From assembly GCA_017502125.1 (NCBI GenBank), contig JAFVVN010000012.1:1-33819 (forward strand): a stretch of DNA of 33,819 nucleotides, in the 5' to 3' direction. The notes beneath the pieces were generated by a model. It worked only from the letters and a program-made list of their open reading frames with translations. It did not search any database and had not been told where the DNA came from. Both the position numbers and the translations under genes were made by a program. The DNA is from Bacteroidales bacterium. Lineage in GTDB: Bacteria > Bacteroidota > Bacteroidia > Bacteroidales > UBA932. Below, in pieces: positions 7,582 through 15,516 of this stretch. How positions within the stretch are numbered: the first letter of the stretch is position 1; the number at the start of each line of letters is the position of its first letter.

Positions 7582-7589
7582 CAAATATA
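7582..7589 (-). promoter_or_regulatory. possible -7 box for miaA
   Basis: TATATTTG on the minus strand fits TAnnTTTG but ends only 7 bases before ATG 7574, and no clear -33 TTTG lies 19-21 bases upstream. If used, the transcript would be almost leaderless at 7574, which would favour a later start codon (7541 or 7484). Confidence 0.35.
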
Positions 7590-7653
7590 GTGTTTTTATA
7601 TCAAAGTCTGCCGTGCTGCTGAACAACCTGACATACAGATAGTTAATATATAT

Positions 7654-7679
7654 TGCTCGCTGTCCCCGCCATGCGAGCA
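7654..7679. repeat. 7-base inverted repeat in the miaA/smpB gap
   Basis: tgctcgc (7654-7660) and gcgagca (7673-7679) form a perfect stem with a 12-base loop. It lies between the two divergent genes, upstream of the smpB promoter, and has no T-tract. The role is unknown. The rest of the 205-base gap holds only the promoter elements listed. Confidence 0.4.
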
Positions 7680-7723
7680 GTGTGTGCTAATCCTCTGGTG
7701 GTCAAATGATTATGTGCCACGCC

Positions 7724-7755
7724 TTTGTTTAATTATCAGAAAAGCATTACATTTG
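7724..7755 (+). promoter_or_regulatory. promoter of smpB
   Basis: TTTG (7724-7727), 20 bases, TACATTTG (7748-7755): a full match to the Bacteroides promoter consensus. Transcription would begin near 7760, about 20 bases before ATG 7780. Confidence 0.82.
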
Positions 7756-7779
7756 CATCGAAAATTAAGTTATTGAATT

Positions 7780-8229
7780 ATGCCGAAAGCAAAGAGCAGT
7801 GTAGAGATAAAGAATAGGAGGGCTTCGTTTGACTATGAGTTCATCGAGACCTTCCAGGCGGGTATTGTGCTGACCGGCACAGAGATAAAGTCCATCAGGG
7901 CGGGCAAGGCCTCGCTGGTGGATGCGTTCTGCTATTTTAATTCCAACGAATTGTATATCAAGAATATGCATATCGCGGAGTACTGGTGGGGAAGCTGGGG
8001 AAAGCATGACCCGCGCCGTGACCGCAAGCTTCTTCTTAGCCGTAAGGAATTAAATAAGCTCCAACGCGCAGTCAAGGAAAAGGGATTGACAATCGTTGGA
8101 GTCAAACTCTATATAGCCGATAACGGATACGCCAAGGTTCTGATTGCCCTGGCCCGTGGTAAGAAGGAATACGACAAGCGCGCCTCAATCAAGGAGAAGG
8201 ATCTCCGCCGCGAGATGGAGCGTATGTAG
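7780..8229 (+). CDS. smpB: SsrA-binding protein (trans-translation)
   Basis: A 149-residue RNA-binding protein that delivers tmRNA to stalled ribosomes. Family features are [10 protein letters not shown] near the start, [15 protein letters not shown] (about 28-42), the DAFCYF segment, the [11 protein letters not shown] region and the basic C-terminal tail ending in LRREMERM, which probes the empty mRNA channel. The length is normal. It is transcribed alone from its own promoter and is divergent from miaA. tmRNA itself is not in this window. Confidence 0.95.
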   Translation: MPKAKSSVEIKNRRASFDYEFIETFQAGIVLTGTEIKSIRAGKASLVDAFCYFNSNELYIKNMHIAEYWWGSWGKHDPRRDRKLLLSRKELNKLQRAVKEKGLTIVGVKLYIADNGYAKVLIALARGKKEYDKRASIKEKDLRREMERM

Positions 8230-8240
8230 TATCGAGAATA

Positions 8241-8340
8241 AATCAGAAAGCCCCGTTAATTCCACCGGTCCTCCCCACTTCGTGGGTCCCCTCCCTTTTC
8301 GGGAGCCAATGCCGGATTGAATTAACGGGGCTTTCTGATT
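8241..8340. terminator. bidirectional terminator of smpB and metK with hairpins in its loop
   Basis: Arms 8241-8261 and 8320-8340 form a perfect 21-base inverted repeat (core aaagccccgttaatt / aattaacggggcttt). The loop is 58 bases, far longer than usual, and holds two further hairpins: cccac/gtggg (8274-8286) and ctccc/gggag (8291-8305). The loop content looks like a small palindromic element inserted into an existing terminator. No gene fits in the 131-base gap. Confidence 0.85.
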
Positions 8341-8360
8341 CCTGAATCAGTCTCTATATG

Positions 8361-9680
8361 TTATAGGTTGAACGCAGCCTTGATCATATCGACAGAGTCG
8401 AGGAGCTCCCAGCCGAAGAACTGTACGAGTTCCTGAACGTATTTTCCGTCGCGGCGAATCGCCACGGTTGCCTTGTATGGGTCGCGGCCCACATGACCGT
8501 AGGATGCTGTCGGTTCATAAATCGGCTTCTTCAGCCCGAACTTCTCTATTATCTTAGCCGGACGAAGGTCGAAAATCTCATTTATCTTCTCAGCGATTGC
8601 AGCGTCGTCAAGTCCGGAAGCTGCTGTTCCATAAGTGTTTACATAGATGCTCACAGGACGGGCAACACCGATTGCATATGAAAGCTGGACAAGCATTTCG
8701 CGTGCCACGCCGGCTGCTACCATATTCTTGGCGATATATCTTGCTGCATATGCCGCCGAGCGGTCTACCTTTGAAGGGTCCTTTCCTGAGAAGGCGCCGC
8801 CGCCATGTGCTCCCTTTCCGCCATATGTGTCCACGATGATCTTGCGGCCTGTCAGACCTGTGTCGCCGTGAGGACCTCCGATAACGAACTTTCCTGTAGG
8901 ATTGACGTGAAGTATATGGTCACCCTTGAAGAGAGCTGCTGTCTCCGGAGCGAGGGATTCCACGAGCATCGGGAGAAGAATGTTCTGTACATCCTCTCGT
9001 ATCTTGGCCTGCATCGCCTGGTCCACGCGGTCCTGACCGAACTGGGCGCAGCCGTCAGCATAGCTCATGTTGCCGAGGGAAGCCGGAGTGAACTCGTCGT
9101 GCTGTGTCGAGATCACGATGGTGTGCACTCGAACCGGGAGGTTGGTCTGTCCGTCATACTCGATGGTGAACTGGGACTTGGAGTCAGGACGAAGGTAAGG
9201 CATAAGCTCAGGCTGCTGCTTGCGTATCTTTGCCAGCATGAGGAGGGCCTGATGGGAGAGAGCCAGCGGAAGAGGCATATATTCTTCTGTGTCACGGCAT
9301 GCGTAGCCGAACATCATTCCCTGGTCACCTGCTCCCTGAGCGTCAGCATCTTCGCCCACGACACCTCTGTTGATGTCGGCACTCTGCTCATGGAGAGCTG
9401 AGAGAATACCGCATGAGTTGCCGTCAAACATATATTCTGCCTTGTTGTATCCGATCTTGTCGATAACCCGGCGCACTGTCTTCGGAACGTCCACATATGC
9501 ATCGTCCGAGCGGACCTCACCGCCCACAACCACGAGTCCGGTGCTGCAGAATGTCTCGCAGGCAACCTTGGCCTCAGGGTCCTGACGGAGGAACTCGTCA
9601 AGAATTGCGTCGGAAATCTGGTCCGACACCTTGTCTGGGTGTCCTTCTGACACCGACTCTGATGTAAAAAGATAGTTCAT
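8361..9680 (-). CDS. metK: S-adenosylmethionine synthetase
   Basis: A 439-residue enzyme that makes S-adenosylmethionine from methionine and ATP in the cytoplasm. I chose ATG 9680 ([17 protein letters not shown]); the frame is open to 9851, but that part runs through the structured leader and has no family likeness. Motifs: [12 protein letters not shown] (13-24), [12 protein letters not shown] (116-127), the loop [13 protein letters not shown], and [19 protein letters not shown]. All substrate and metal-binding segments look intact. It stands alone, with a leader of about 300 bases carrying a SAM-II riboswitch, so its own product should repress it. Confidence 0.96.
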   Translation of the reverse strand: MNYLFTSESVSEGHPDKVSDQISDAILDEFLRQDPEAKVACETFCSTGLVVVGGEVRSDDAYVDVPKTVRRVIDKIGYNKAEYMFDGNSCGILSALHEQSADINRGVVGEDADAQGAGDQGMMFGYACRDTEEYMPLPLALSHQALLMLAKIRKQQPELMPYLRPDSKSQFTIEYDGQTNLPVRVHTIVISTQHDEFTPASLGNMSYADGCAQFGQDRVDQAMQAKIREDVQNILLPMLVESLAPETAALFKGDHILHVNPTGKFVIGGPHGDTGLTGRKIIVDTYGGKGAHGGGAFSGKDPSKVDRSAAYAARYIAKNMVAAGVAREMLVQLSYAIGVARPVSIYVNTYGTAASGLDDAAIAEKINEIFDLRPAKIIEKFGLKKPIYEPTASYGHVGRDPYKATVAIRRDGKYVQELVQFFGWELLDSVDMIKAAFNL

Positions 9681-9723
9681 ACCCTGTAATGCGTAAAATG
9701 TAATAAGTTGTCTATCAGTTAGT

Positions 9724-9810
9724 TGTCCAGAATCGCCTGCGGCAAATGACTCAGGCGATTTGATGTAATGTGCTGTGGGACAGGGGTTTATGTGCCGCGC
9801 TTGCTGGACA
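9724..9810 (-). promoter_or_regulatory. second structured module in the metK leader
   Basis: On the minus strand, TGTCCAG (9810-9804) can pair with CTGGACA (9730-9724), enclosing about 70 bases. Inside is a perfect 9-base hairpin, AATCGCCTG/CAGGCGATT (arms 9731-9739 and 9752-9760). It lies between the terminator-like hairpin and the metK start, and no T-tract follows. It could be an anti-terminator, an mRNA-stabilising structure or a remnant of another element; I cannot tell which. Confidence 0.4.
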
Positions 9811-9838
9811 TAATAAAAGCCCCACAAAAATGCGGAGC
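9811..9838 (-). terminator. terminator-like hairpin downstream of the SAM-II aptamer
   Basis: On the minus strand, an 8-base stem with two G-U pairs (9838-9831 with 9826-9819) and a short loop is followed by TTTTATTA (9818-9811). It lies about 40 bases after the aptamer and 130 bases before the metK start, where a transcription-attenuating expression platform would be expected. Confidence 0.55.
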
Positions 9839-9878
9839 CGTCACAAAACACAAAACATTGATATGAAAGCGGTCATCA

Positions 9879-9959
9879 TCGTCGGATGGCCTATTTTTCA
9901 ATATTTTAGCATTTTTTAACGTGGTTGCAAGCAGCCAAATCTCTCCACATCCCCGACGA
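9879..9959 (-). ncRNA. SAM-II riboswitch of metK
   Basis: Minus strand. The core 9948-9903 has GTGG (9948-9945) pairing with CCAC (9924-9921), enclosing GATTTGGCTGCTTGCAA, and is followed by an A-rich stretch and GCTAAA (9910-9905). The order P1, GAUUU, UUGCAA, P1', A-rich joint, GCUAAA is that of the SAM-II class, with near-identical spacing to the well-known metX example. After GCTAAA comes a small TATT-GAAA-AATA hairpin and then GGCC (9891-9888), whose GCC could pair with GGC of the loop (9936-9934) as the pseudoknot. An outer stem (9959-9948 with 9888-9879, with a two-base bulge) encloses the whole. It senses S-adenosylmethionine, the product of the metK gene behind it. Confidence 0.85.
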
Positions 9960-9989
9960 CCCACCAAAGGAGCCACCGTTTTCGGGGCG

Positions 9990-10019
9990 CAAAGATAAAC
10001 AAAAATCCGGATATGCAAT
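9990..10019 (-). promoter_or_regulatory. promoter of the metK leader
   Basis: On the minus strand, TATCTTTG (9997-9990) matches the -7 box. A weak ATTG (10019-10016) lies 18 bases upstream, slightly closer than the 19-21 base norm. Transcription would start near 9985, just upstream of the riboswitch. Confidence 0.55.
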
Positions 10020-10159
10020 ACAGAAAGGTGGGTTTTTCTCAATATGCCGGTATGTTGAACGTTATGCCTGAAGACCTGCGGCAGATGGAGCAGGTCTGGA
10101 TTATCAGGGCCTTCACCATGGAAATATCGTCTTTAAACAAGATTGTGTGACAAATAGAT
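10020..10159. other. remaining intergenic space between the metK and TonB-receptor promoters
   Basis: No credible gene is seen. One 8-base perfect inverted repeat, agacctgc/gcaggtct (10072-10079 and 10090-10097), lies upstream of both divergent promoters without a T-tract. It might be a regulator site, but there is no second copy in the window to support that. Confidence 0.4.
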
Positions 10160-10189
10160 GTTGAAACTCCCTAAAATGTGTTATATTTG
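10160..10189 (+). promoter_or_regulatory. promoter of the Oar-like receptor gene
   Basis: TATATTTG (10182-10189) matches the -7 box; a weak GTTG (10160-10163) is 18 bases upstream. The leader before ATG 10225 would be about 30 bases. Confidence 0.55.
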
Positions 10190-10224
10190 TGGATTAAAAC
10201 TATCTATTAATCAACTAAACCGTT

Positions 10225-13200
10225 ATGAAACAAACATTTAAGTGTCTATTTGCTGCTTTTGCAGCGATGCTTGTTGCCGTTTCTGCCTTCGCGCAGATTA
10301 CGACATCATCACTTGGTGGACGCATTACTGATGCGAACGGTGAGCCAGTGATCGGTGCGGCTGTTGTCGCAACTCACGAGCCATCGGGAACTGTTTACGG
10401 TGTGACCACCAACACTGACGGACGTTATGCTATGAATGGTATGCGTTCCGGCGGTCCTTACAAGGTTGAGGTTTCTTGCCTTGGCTACAAGCCTCTCACC
10501 TACACCGATGTAAATCTTCAGCTTGCTGAGGCTTATGCATTGAACGGATCACTTCAGGATGACTCACAGATGCTTGGTGAGGCTATCGTGGTGGCTGCTC
10601 CTGCATCAAAGTTCGCAGCAGAGAAGACAGGTGCTGCAACAAACATCTCAAGCCAGCAGATGACATCTCTGCCTACAATCAGCAGAGATCTTACTGACGT
10701 TACAAGACTTTCTCCATACGGAGGAAACGGAATGACCTTCGGTGGTACTGACGGACGTACTGCAAACTTCACAGTGGACGGTGCGAACTTCAACAACAAC
10801 TTCGGTCTCAGCGACGGTCTACCAGGAGGTGGAAACCCTATCTCTCTCGATGCTATCGAGGAAATGCAGGTGGTTATCTCTCCATATGACGTACGTCAGA
10901 CCAACTTCATCGGTGGTGGTGTGAACGCAATCACCAAGTCCGGTACAAACAAGTTCATCGGAACTGCCTATGTATATCACCGCAACGAGAACATGCGTGG
11001 TAATCAGGTGGCTGGTATGGAGGTTGCAGGTGCTCGTGACCGTGACCGCAACACTACATACGGCTTCACCCTCGGTGGTCCTATCATCAAGAACAAGCTC
11101 TTCTTCTTCGTGAATGCAGAGTACTCTCAGACTCCTTCAGTGGCAGTGCGCTGGAGAGCTTCTGAAGATGGTGTGGGTGTGAATGAGAAATATCTCTCAT
11201 ATGCATCTAGAACAGACATGGAGCGTGTTCAGACTCATGTTAATGACAAGTATGGATATGACACAGGTTCTTTCACAGACTTCCCTGCAGACGAGAACAA
11301 CCTCAAGCTCCTTGCTCGTATAGACTGGAATATCAGCGACGCTCACCGTCTTGCTGTACGTTATAACTATACTAACAATACTGCATGGAAGGCTCCTAAC
11401 GCATCTTCTATGGACGGTGGTACACGTTCGGCTTTCGCCCGCACCTCTCTCTATTCTATGGCTTTTGCTAACTCTATGTACTCTATGAACAACCTCGTTC
11501 ATACAGTGTCAGTGGACCTCAACAGCCGTCTCAGCGACAATCTTTCTAACCAGTTCCTCGCAACATTCTCAAAGCTCGATGACATCCGTGGAACAAACTC
11601 AGCTGAGTTCCCATTCATCGACATCCATGACGGTACAGGTACTACAACCCAGTACATGGCCCTCGGTTACGAGCTCTTCACCTGGAACAATGCGGTTCAC
11701 AACACTGTAGCCAATGTCAAGGATGACCTTACATACTATGTAGGCAACCACAAGATCACTGCAGGTCTGAACTACGAGTATCAGATGGCTGACAATGCTT
11801 ATATGAGAAACGGTACAGGTTACTATCGTTATGAGAGCGTTGACGATTTCATCAATGGTGCTGCTCCGGAGGTTGTCTGCCTTACTTACGGATACGGTGG
11901 AGACAAAAACCCTGCTGCACGCGTTCAGTTCCACAAGGCTGGTCTCTATGCACAGGATGAGTGGAATGTAAGCGAGTCATTCAAGCTCACTTACGGTCTT
12001 CGTCTCGACGGTCTCTTCTTCGACAACGGTGACCTTATGACCAACAACGCAATCAAGGAAATCGACTACTATACAAAGGCTGGTACAGTCCGCAACATCG
12101 ACACAGGAAAGTGGCCTAACTCAAGCCTCACTGTTTCTCCAAGAATCGGTTTCAACTGGCACATCCTTGAGAACAAGAGCCTCACTCTCCGCGGAGGTAC
12201 AGGTCTCTTCTCAGGACGTCTCCCTCTCGTGTTCTTCACCAATATGCCTACCAACTCAGGTATGGTTCAGTACCAGGCACAGATCAATAACAAGAATCTT
12301 GAGAAGATGTTCGGAAAGGATGATGAAGGAAATCCTGTATACACAATGGATGTGTTCAAGGGCGGTCTCGTGACAGATGCAAACGGAAAGGCTACAACTC
12401 AGGCCCTTCTCGACAAACTCATCGGTATGGGATATCCTGAGACAATTTCAGAAGAAACTGGTGCAGTTCCATCATCAATCTCAGCTGTGGATCCTAAGTT
12501 CAAGATGCCTCAGGTTTGGAAGACATCCCTCGCTCTCGACTACACAATTCCTGTTTCATTCCCATTCTCAGTCTCTGTTGAGGGAATCTTCAACAAGACC
12601 GTCAATGGTGTGACAATCTCTGACTGGAGCATGCTCCCAGTGAACGGCTTCGCAAGACTCAACGGTGCTGACAACCGTCCTATGTACCCTGGTACATTCA
12701 GAACCGGAACAAAGGCATTCGTTCTTGAGAATACTCACAAGGGATACGGATACTCAGGAAGCGTGACAGTGAACATGCGTCCTATCGAGGGACTCAGCCT
12801 CATGGCTGCATACACTCACACTGTATCCAAGGAACTTACCAGCATGCCAGGTTCAGCAGCTGAGTCTGCATTCACATATGTTCCTACAGTTGAGGGACCT
12901 AACAACATCAAGCTTCACAATGCTTTGGATGTGACCCCTGACCGTGCTTTCATTTCAGGTACATACAGCGACAAGGTGGGTAACCACTTCAGCCTTATTT
13001 ATGAGACTTGGAGAAGAGGTAACTACTCATACATGCTCGCAAACGACATGAATGCTGACGGTTATAACTACGACGCTCTCTATATTCCTACAGATGAGCA
13101 GGTGGCAAACAACGAGTTCCGTTTCGCAACTCCTGACGATGCTACCCGTTTCATGGACTATGTTCATAATGACAAGTATCTCAGCAAGAACCAGGGCAAG

Positions 13201-13545
13201 TACGCAGAGGCTTACAGCGTACGTTCTCCTTGGGTCCACAGACTTGACTTCAGCTACAAGCATGACTTCAAGGTGAAGATCGGTCAGTCGGTGAACAAAC
13301 TTCAGCTCAGCGTGGACATCAAGAATATCCTTAACCTCTTCAACTCTAACTGGGGTGTAGCCAAGTATATGAACTCTGATCTCAATGAGGGACGTATCCT
13401 CAAGTTCGAGCACATCGACTCAGAAGGATATCCGGTATTCTCTACACCTAAGCCGGTTCACGCAAATACTCAGACATTTACACCTAACATCTCAATAGGT
13501 CAGTGCTGGTATGCTTCAGTGGGAATAAAGTATATGTTTAACTAA
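10225..13545 (+). CDS. Oar-like TonB-dependent outer-membrane receptor
   Basis: A 1106-residue protein with a signal peptide (about 1-24, ending in SAFAQ). A carboxypeptidase-regulatory-like domain follows (about 28-110: GGRITDANGEPVIGAAV, TNTDGRYAM, CLGYKP), then a TonB plug (about 125-235: DVTRLSPYGGNGMTFGG, FTVDGANFNNNFG, VNAITKSGTNKF) and a large barrel ending in YASVGIKYMFN. The plug sequence is of the Oar/OmpA-related type, distinct from SusC at 15517. No SusD follows; instead a modular lipoprotein starts 17 bases downstream, probably as its surface partner. Codons are strongly biased (CGT, AAC, GAC, CTC), unlike the SusC gene, which suggests high expression. The substrate is unknown. 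Confidence 0.88.
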   Translation: MKQTFKCLFAAFAAMLVAVSAFAQITTSSLGGRITDANGEPVIGAAVVATHEPSGTVYGVTTNTDGRYAMNGMRSGGPYKVEVSCLGYKPLTYTDVNLQLAEAYALNGSLQDDSQMLGEAIVVAAPASKFAAEKTGAATNISSQQMTSLPTISRDLTDVTRLSPYGGNGMTFGGTDGRTANFTVDGANFNNNFGLSDGLPGGGNPISLDAIEEMQVVISPYDVRQTNFIGGGVNAITKSGTNKFIGTAYVYHRNENMRGNQVAGMEVAGARDRDRNTTYGFTLGGPIIKNKLFFFVNAEYSQTPSVAVRWRASEDGVGVNEKYLSYASRTDMERVQTHVNDKYGYDTGSFTDFPADENNLKLLARIDWNISDAHRLAVRYNYTNNTAWKAPNASSMDGGTRSAFARTSLYSMAFANSMYSMNNLVHTVSVDLNSRLSDNLSNQFLATFSKLDDIRGTNSAEFPFIDIHDGTGTTTQYMALGYELFTWNNAVHNTVANVKDDLTYYVGNHKITAGLNYEYQMADNAYMRNGTGYYRYESVDDFINGAAPEVVCLTYGYGGDKNPAARVQFHKAGLYAQDEWNVSESFKLTYGLRLDGLFFDNGDLMTNNAIKEIDYYTKAGTVRNIDTGKWPNSSLTVSPRIGFNWHILENKSLTLRGGTGLFSGRLPLVFFTNMPTNSGMVQYQAQINNKNLEKMFGKDDEGNPVYTMDVFKGGLVTDANGKATTQALLDKLIGMGYPETISEETGAVPSSISAVDPKFKMPQVWKTSLALDYTIPVSFPFSVSVEGIFNKTVNGVTISDWSMLPVNGFARLNGADNRPMYPGTFRTGTKAFVLENTHKGYGYSGSVTVNMRPIEGLSLMAAYTHTVSKELTSMPGSAAESAFTYVPTVEGPNNIKLHNALDVTPDRAFISGTYSDKVGNHFSLIYETWRRGNYSYMLANDMNADGYNYDALYIPTDEQVANNEFRFATPDDATRFMDYVHNDKYLSKNQGKYAEAYSVRSPWVHRLDFSYKHDFKVKIGQSVNKLQLSVDIKNILNLFNSNWGVAKYMNSDLNEGRILKFEHIDSEGYPVFSTPKPVHANTQTFTPNISIGQCWYASVGIKYMFN

Positions 13546-13562
13546 TTTATTTGAAGGAGATT

Positions 13563-15386
13563 ATGAAACTTAGATATTTATTCTCAATGATTCTTGCGTC
13601 GGCTCTCATGTTTGTGAGCTGCGTGGACGAGATGGGCACAGACTCTTTCGACAACATCAAGCTGGACAAGACCATCCTTATCATTCCTGAGGCTGGTGGA
13701 ACAGTTGAACTTAAGGTAAATGCGACTGAAGCGTGGGCTTTCGACACACTTTATACAGAGGATGTTTGGCCTAATGTTATCAAGCGTGATAAGAACAAGG
13801 AAACCGGTGAGGTAACTGTAAAGTCAGTCACTCCATCATGGCTCACAGTGGACACAATGGTAGGTGAGGTTGGTGAGACAGTTGTCAAGTTCACTGCCGG
13901 TGAAGTCTCTGGTGGACGCGAACTCGAGCTTTGCATCAAAGCTGGTGCTAATTCTCAGTTCGTGAAGATCCGTCAGGGATCGTTGACAATTACAAAAGCA
14001 ACTGTTGCTGAGATTATTGCAGGACCAGAAGGAAAGCTCTATGAGGTTTCAGGAGTATGTACTGCCATTGCAAACACAACCTATGGTAACTGGTATCTTC
14101 AGGACAGTTCAACTGAAGATCAGCTCTACATTTATGGAACAATAAACGAAGAGGGTAAGTATGACTGGGATGAATTTGGCATCGAGATCGGTGACGTGGT
14201 TACAGTTCAGGGCTCATATGTTCTTTATAACGGAACTACCCCAGAGTTTGTCGATGCTTCTTTCATAAAGGTTGAGAAGTCTCTTGTAAAGGTTCTTACC
14301 GAGCCTCAGACAGTAGCTAAAGAGGGTGAGGAGATTGAGGTTGAGGTTGCTTACAAGGGAGAAGGTGTCTTCCCTACGATTCCAGAAGAATATAGGTCTT
14401 GGGTATCTGTTGTGGATATTCAGACTAGAGAGGGTGAGCCTACCAAGATTGAGCCTAATCCAGCAGATACTGCAACAGTGACTATTTCAGTTTTCGCTAA
14501 TGCGGGTGGTCCTCGTAGTGCTGAGGTGGAGTTTGTTTCAGGTACTTCAAGTGTGAAGTATGCTTTTGAGCAGGATGGAACTCTCCTTGAAATCGAGGAT
14601 GGATACTATTGGCTTATTGCAAACAATGCAGGAGCTAATGTAGCAGCAAGTCCGGTTCCAGCAGACAAGAAGTATGGATATCTTGCAGTAGCTGAGGCTA
14701 CAGCAACAACAGCTCCTGGTGCGTCAGCTTTCTATTTCGCTGCTATTGAGGGTGGTTACACCATCCAGGATCTTAGCGGAAGATATTATTATCAGAAGGG
14801 CACATATGACAACTTCAATGTGTCTACTGAACTTCCTGAAAGTGGTCATATCTGGAGTCTCATCGCGAATGACGATGGCACGGTGAAGATTCTGAATACA
14901 GAAGTGAAGAAGTTCATCCAGTTCGATGCTGGCTATAACTCTTGGGGATCATATAGTACTGCGAAGGGTGTGCTTCCTGCACTCGTTTCTGCTGTTGCTC
15001 CTGTGATTGCAGATGGCAAGTACTATATTGAAGTGTCTGCCGGAGTTGCTACTCCTATTGACGCCGCTAAGACTTATGGCTATGTCAATGTTGCAGAAAA
15101 GGCAGAAGCAAACCTCTTCACATTCACCTTCACTGAGGGAGAGGGTTACACAATCTGTGATGCATCCGGAAGGTATTATTATCAGAAGGGAACTTACAAC
15201 AGTTTCAATCTTGATGCAAATCCATCTGAAGGTCAGTATTGGAGCATTCTCCCACAGAAAGACGGTACAGTGAAGATACTCAACCGCTCTGTAAACAAGT
15301 GGTGGCAGTACTCTACAGGTTACAAGTCATTCGGTTCTTATGACTCACCGCAGGATGGAGGTGAACTTCCTAAACTCGTAAAATAA
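13563..15386 (+). CDS. modular surface lipoprotein paired with the Oar-like receptor
   Basis: A 607-residue lipoprotein; ATG 13563 (MKLRYLFSM) is preferred to the TTG at 13551. The lipobox is VSC, and acidic residues follow the cysteine (CVDEMGTD), as in surface-exported Bacteroidota lipoproteins. Modules by eye: a BACON-like beta sandwich (about 35-135), an OB-fold-like module (about 144-240: TVAEII, YEVSGVC, GNWYLQD, IEIGDVVTVQG), a second BACON-like region (about 245-343), and two copies of a module of about 125-130 residues with the signature YYYQKGTY (about 345-474 and 483-607). No enzyme motif is seen. The gene is 17 bases from the receptor stop and is followed by a strong terminator, so the two form an operon. 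A binding role at the cell surface is inferred. Confidence 0.75.
   Translation: MKLRYLFSMILASALMFVSCVDEMGTDSFDNIKLDKTILIIPEAGGTVELKVNATEAWAFDTLYTEDVWPNVIKRDKNKETGEVTVKSVTPSWLTVDTMVGEVGETVVKFTAGEVSGGRELELCIKAGANSQFVKIRQGSLTITKATVAEIIAGPEGKLYEVSGVCTAIANTTYGNWYLQDSSTEDQLYIYGTINEEGKYDWDEFGIEIGDVVTVQGSYVLYNGTTPEFVDASFIKVEKSLVKVLTEPQTVAKEGEEIEVEVAYKGEGVFPTIPEEYRSWVSVVDIQTREGEPTKIEPNPADTATVTISVFANAGGPRSAEVEFVSGTSSVKYAFEQDGTLLEIEDGYYWLIANNAGANVAASPVPADKKYGYLAVAEATATTAPGASAFYFAAIEGGYTIQDLSGRYYYQKGTYDNFNVSTELPESGHIWSLIANDDGTVKILNTEVKKFIQFDAGYNSWGSYSTAKGVLPALVSAVAPVIADGKYYIEVSAGVATPIDAAKTYGYVNVAEKAEANLFTFTFTEGEGYTICDASGRYYYQKGTYNSFNLDANPSEGQYWSILPQKDGTVKILNRSVNKWWQYSTGYKSFGSYDSPQDGGELPKLVK
14595..14985 (+). 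repeat. YYYQ-GTY module, copy 1
   Basis: Encodes about 130 residues: GYYWLIA at the start, GYLAVAEA, YTIQDLSGRYYYQKGTYDNFN in the middle, W-L-DDGTVKILN, then F-QFD-GYNSWGSY and LPALV at the end. It aligns end to end with 15009-15383 and with 26574-26960. The pattern of short strands and SGRYYYQ recalls beta-trefoil modules, but I do not recognise the family. Confidence 0.65.
15009..15383 (+). repeat. YYYQ-GTY module, copy 2
   Basis: The second copy in the same gene: GKYYIEV, YGYVNVAEKA, YTICDASGRYYYQKGTYNSFN, W-ILPQKDGTVKILN, W-QYSTGYKSFGSY, LPKLVK. It ends the protein. The DNA block tattattatcagaaggg is identical to copy 1, while other parts have diverged, indicating an older internal duplication. 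Confidence 0.65.
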
Positions 15387-15442
15387 CCTCCTTTCAGTTC
15401 TAAGGGAGGCAGCTCCCATGATTCAAGGAAGTAACCATATTC

Positions 15443-15472
15443 AAAGAGGTCGTTTCGGCGACCTCTTTTTTT
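15443..15472 (+). terminator. terminator after the receptor/lipoprotein operon
   Basis: A 10-base perfect stem (15443-15452 with 15459-15468, core agaggtcg/cgacctct), a 6-base loop, and a T-tract to 15472. The T-tract also supplies the -33 element of the next promoter. Confidence 0.92.
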
Positions 15473-15501
15473 GTGTACATATAACTATTTGACTAAATTT
15501 G
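15470..15501 (+). promoter_or_regulatory. promoter of the SusC/SusD operon
   Basis: TTTG (15470-15473), 20 bases, TAAATTTG (15494-15501): a complete Bacteroides consensus. Transcription should start near 15505, only about 10 bases before ATG 15517. Confidence 0.82.
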
Positions 15502-15516
15502 TGGGATTATTATCCT

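Noticed and set aside
9681-9851. Upstream extension of metK to 9851
   Set aside because: The added 57 residues lack family likeness and cover the terminator-like hairpin and structured leader. [17 protein letters not shown] at 9680 is the normal start.
9879-9959. SAM-I riboswitch
   Set aside because: GCAACC and GCTAAA occur, but the four-way junction and the GGTGCTAATTCC segment of SAM-I are absent. The compact pseudoknot arrangement fits SAM-II.
9788-10042. 84-codon minus-strand frame upstream of metK
   Set aside because: It covers the metK promoter, the SAM-II aptamer and the terminator-like hairpin; the encoded peptide has no protein-like features.
15499-15516. TTG start of SusC at 15499
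   Set aside because: It overlaps the -7 box, so the transcript would begin after it. ATG 15517 gives a normal signal peptide.
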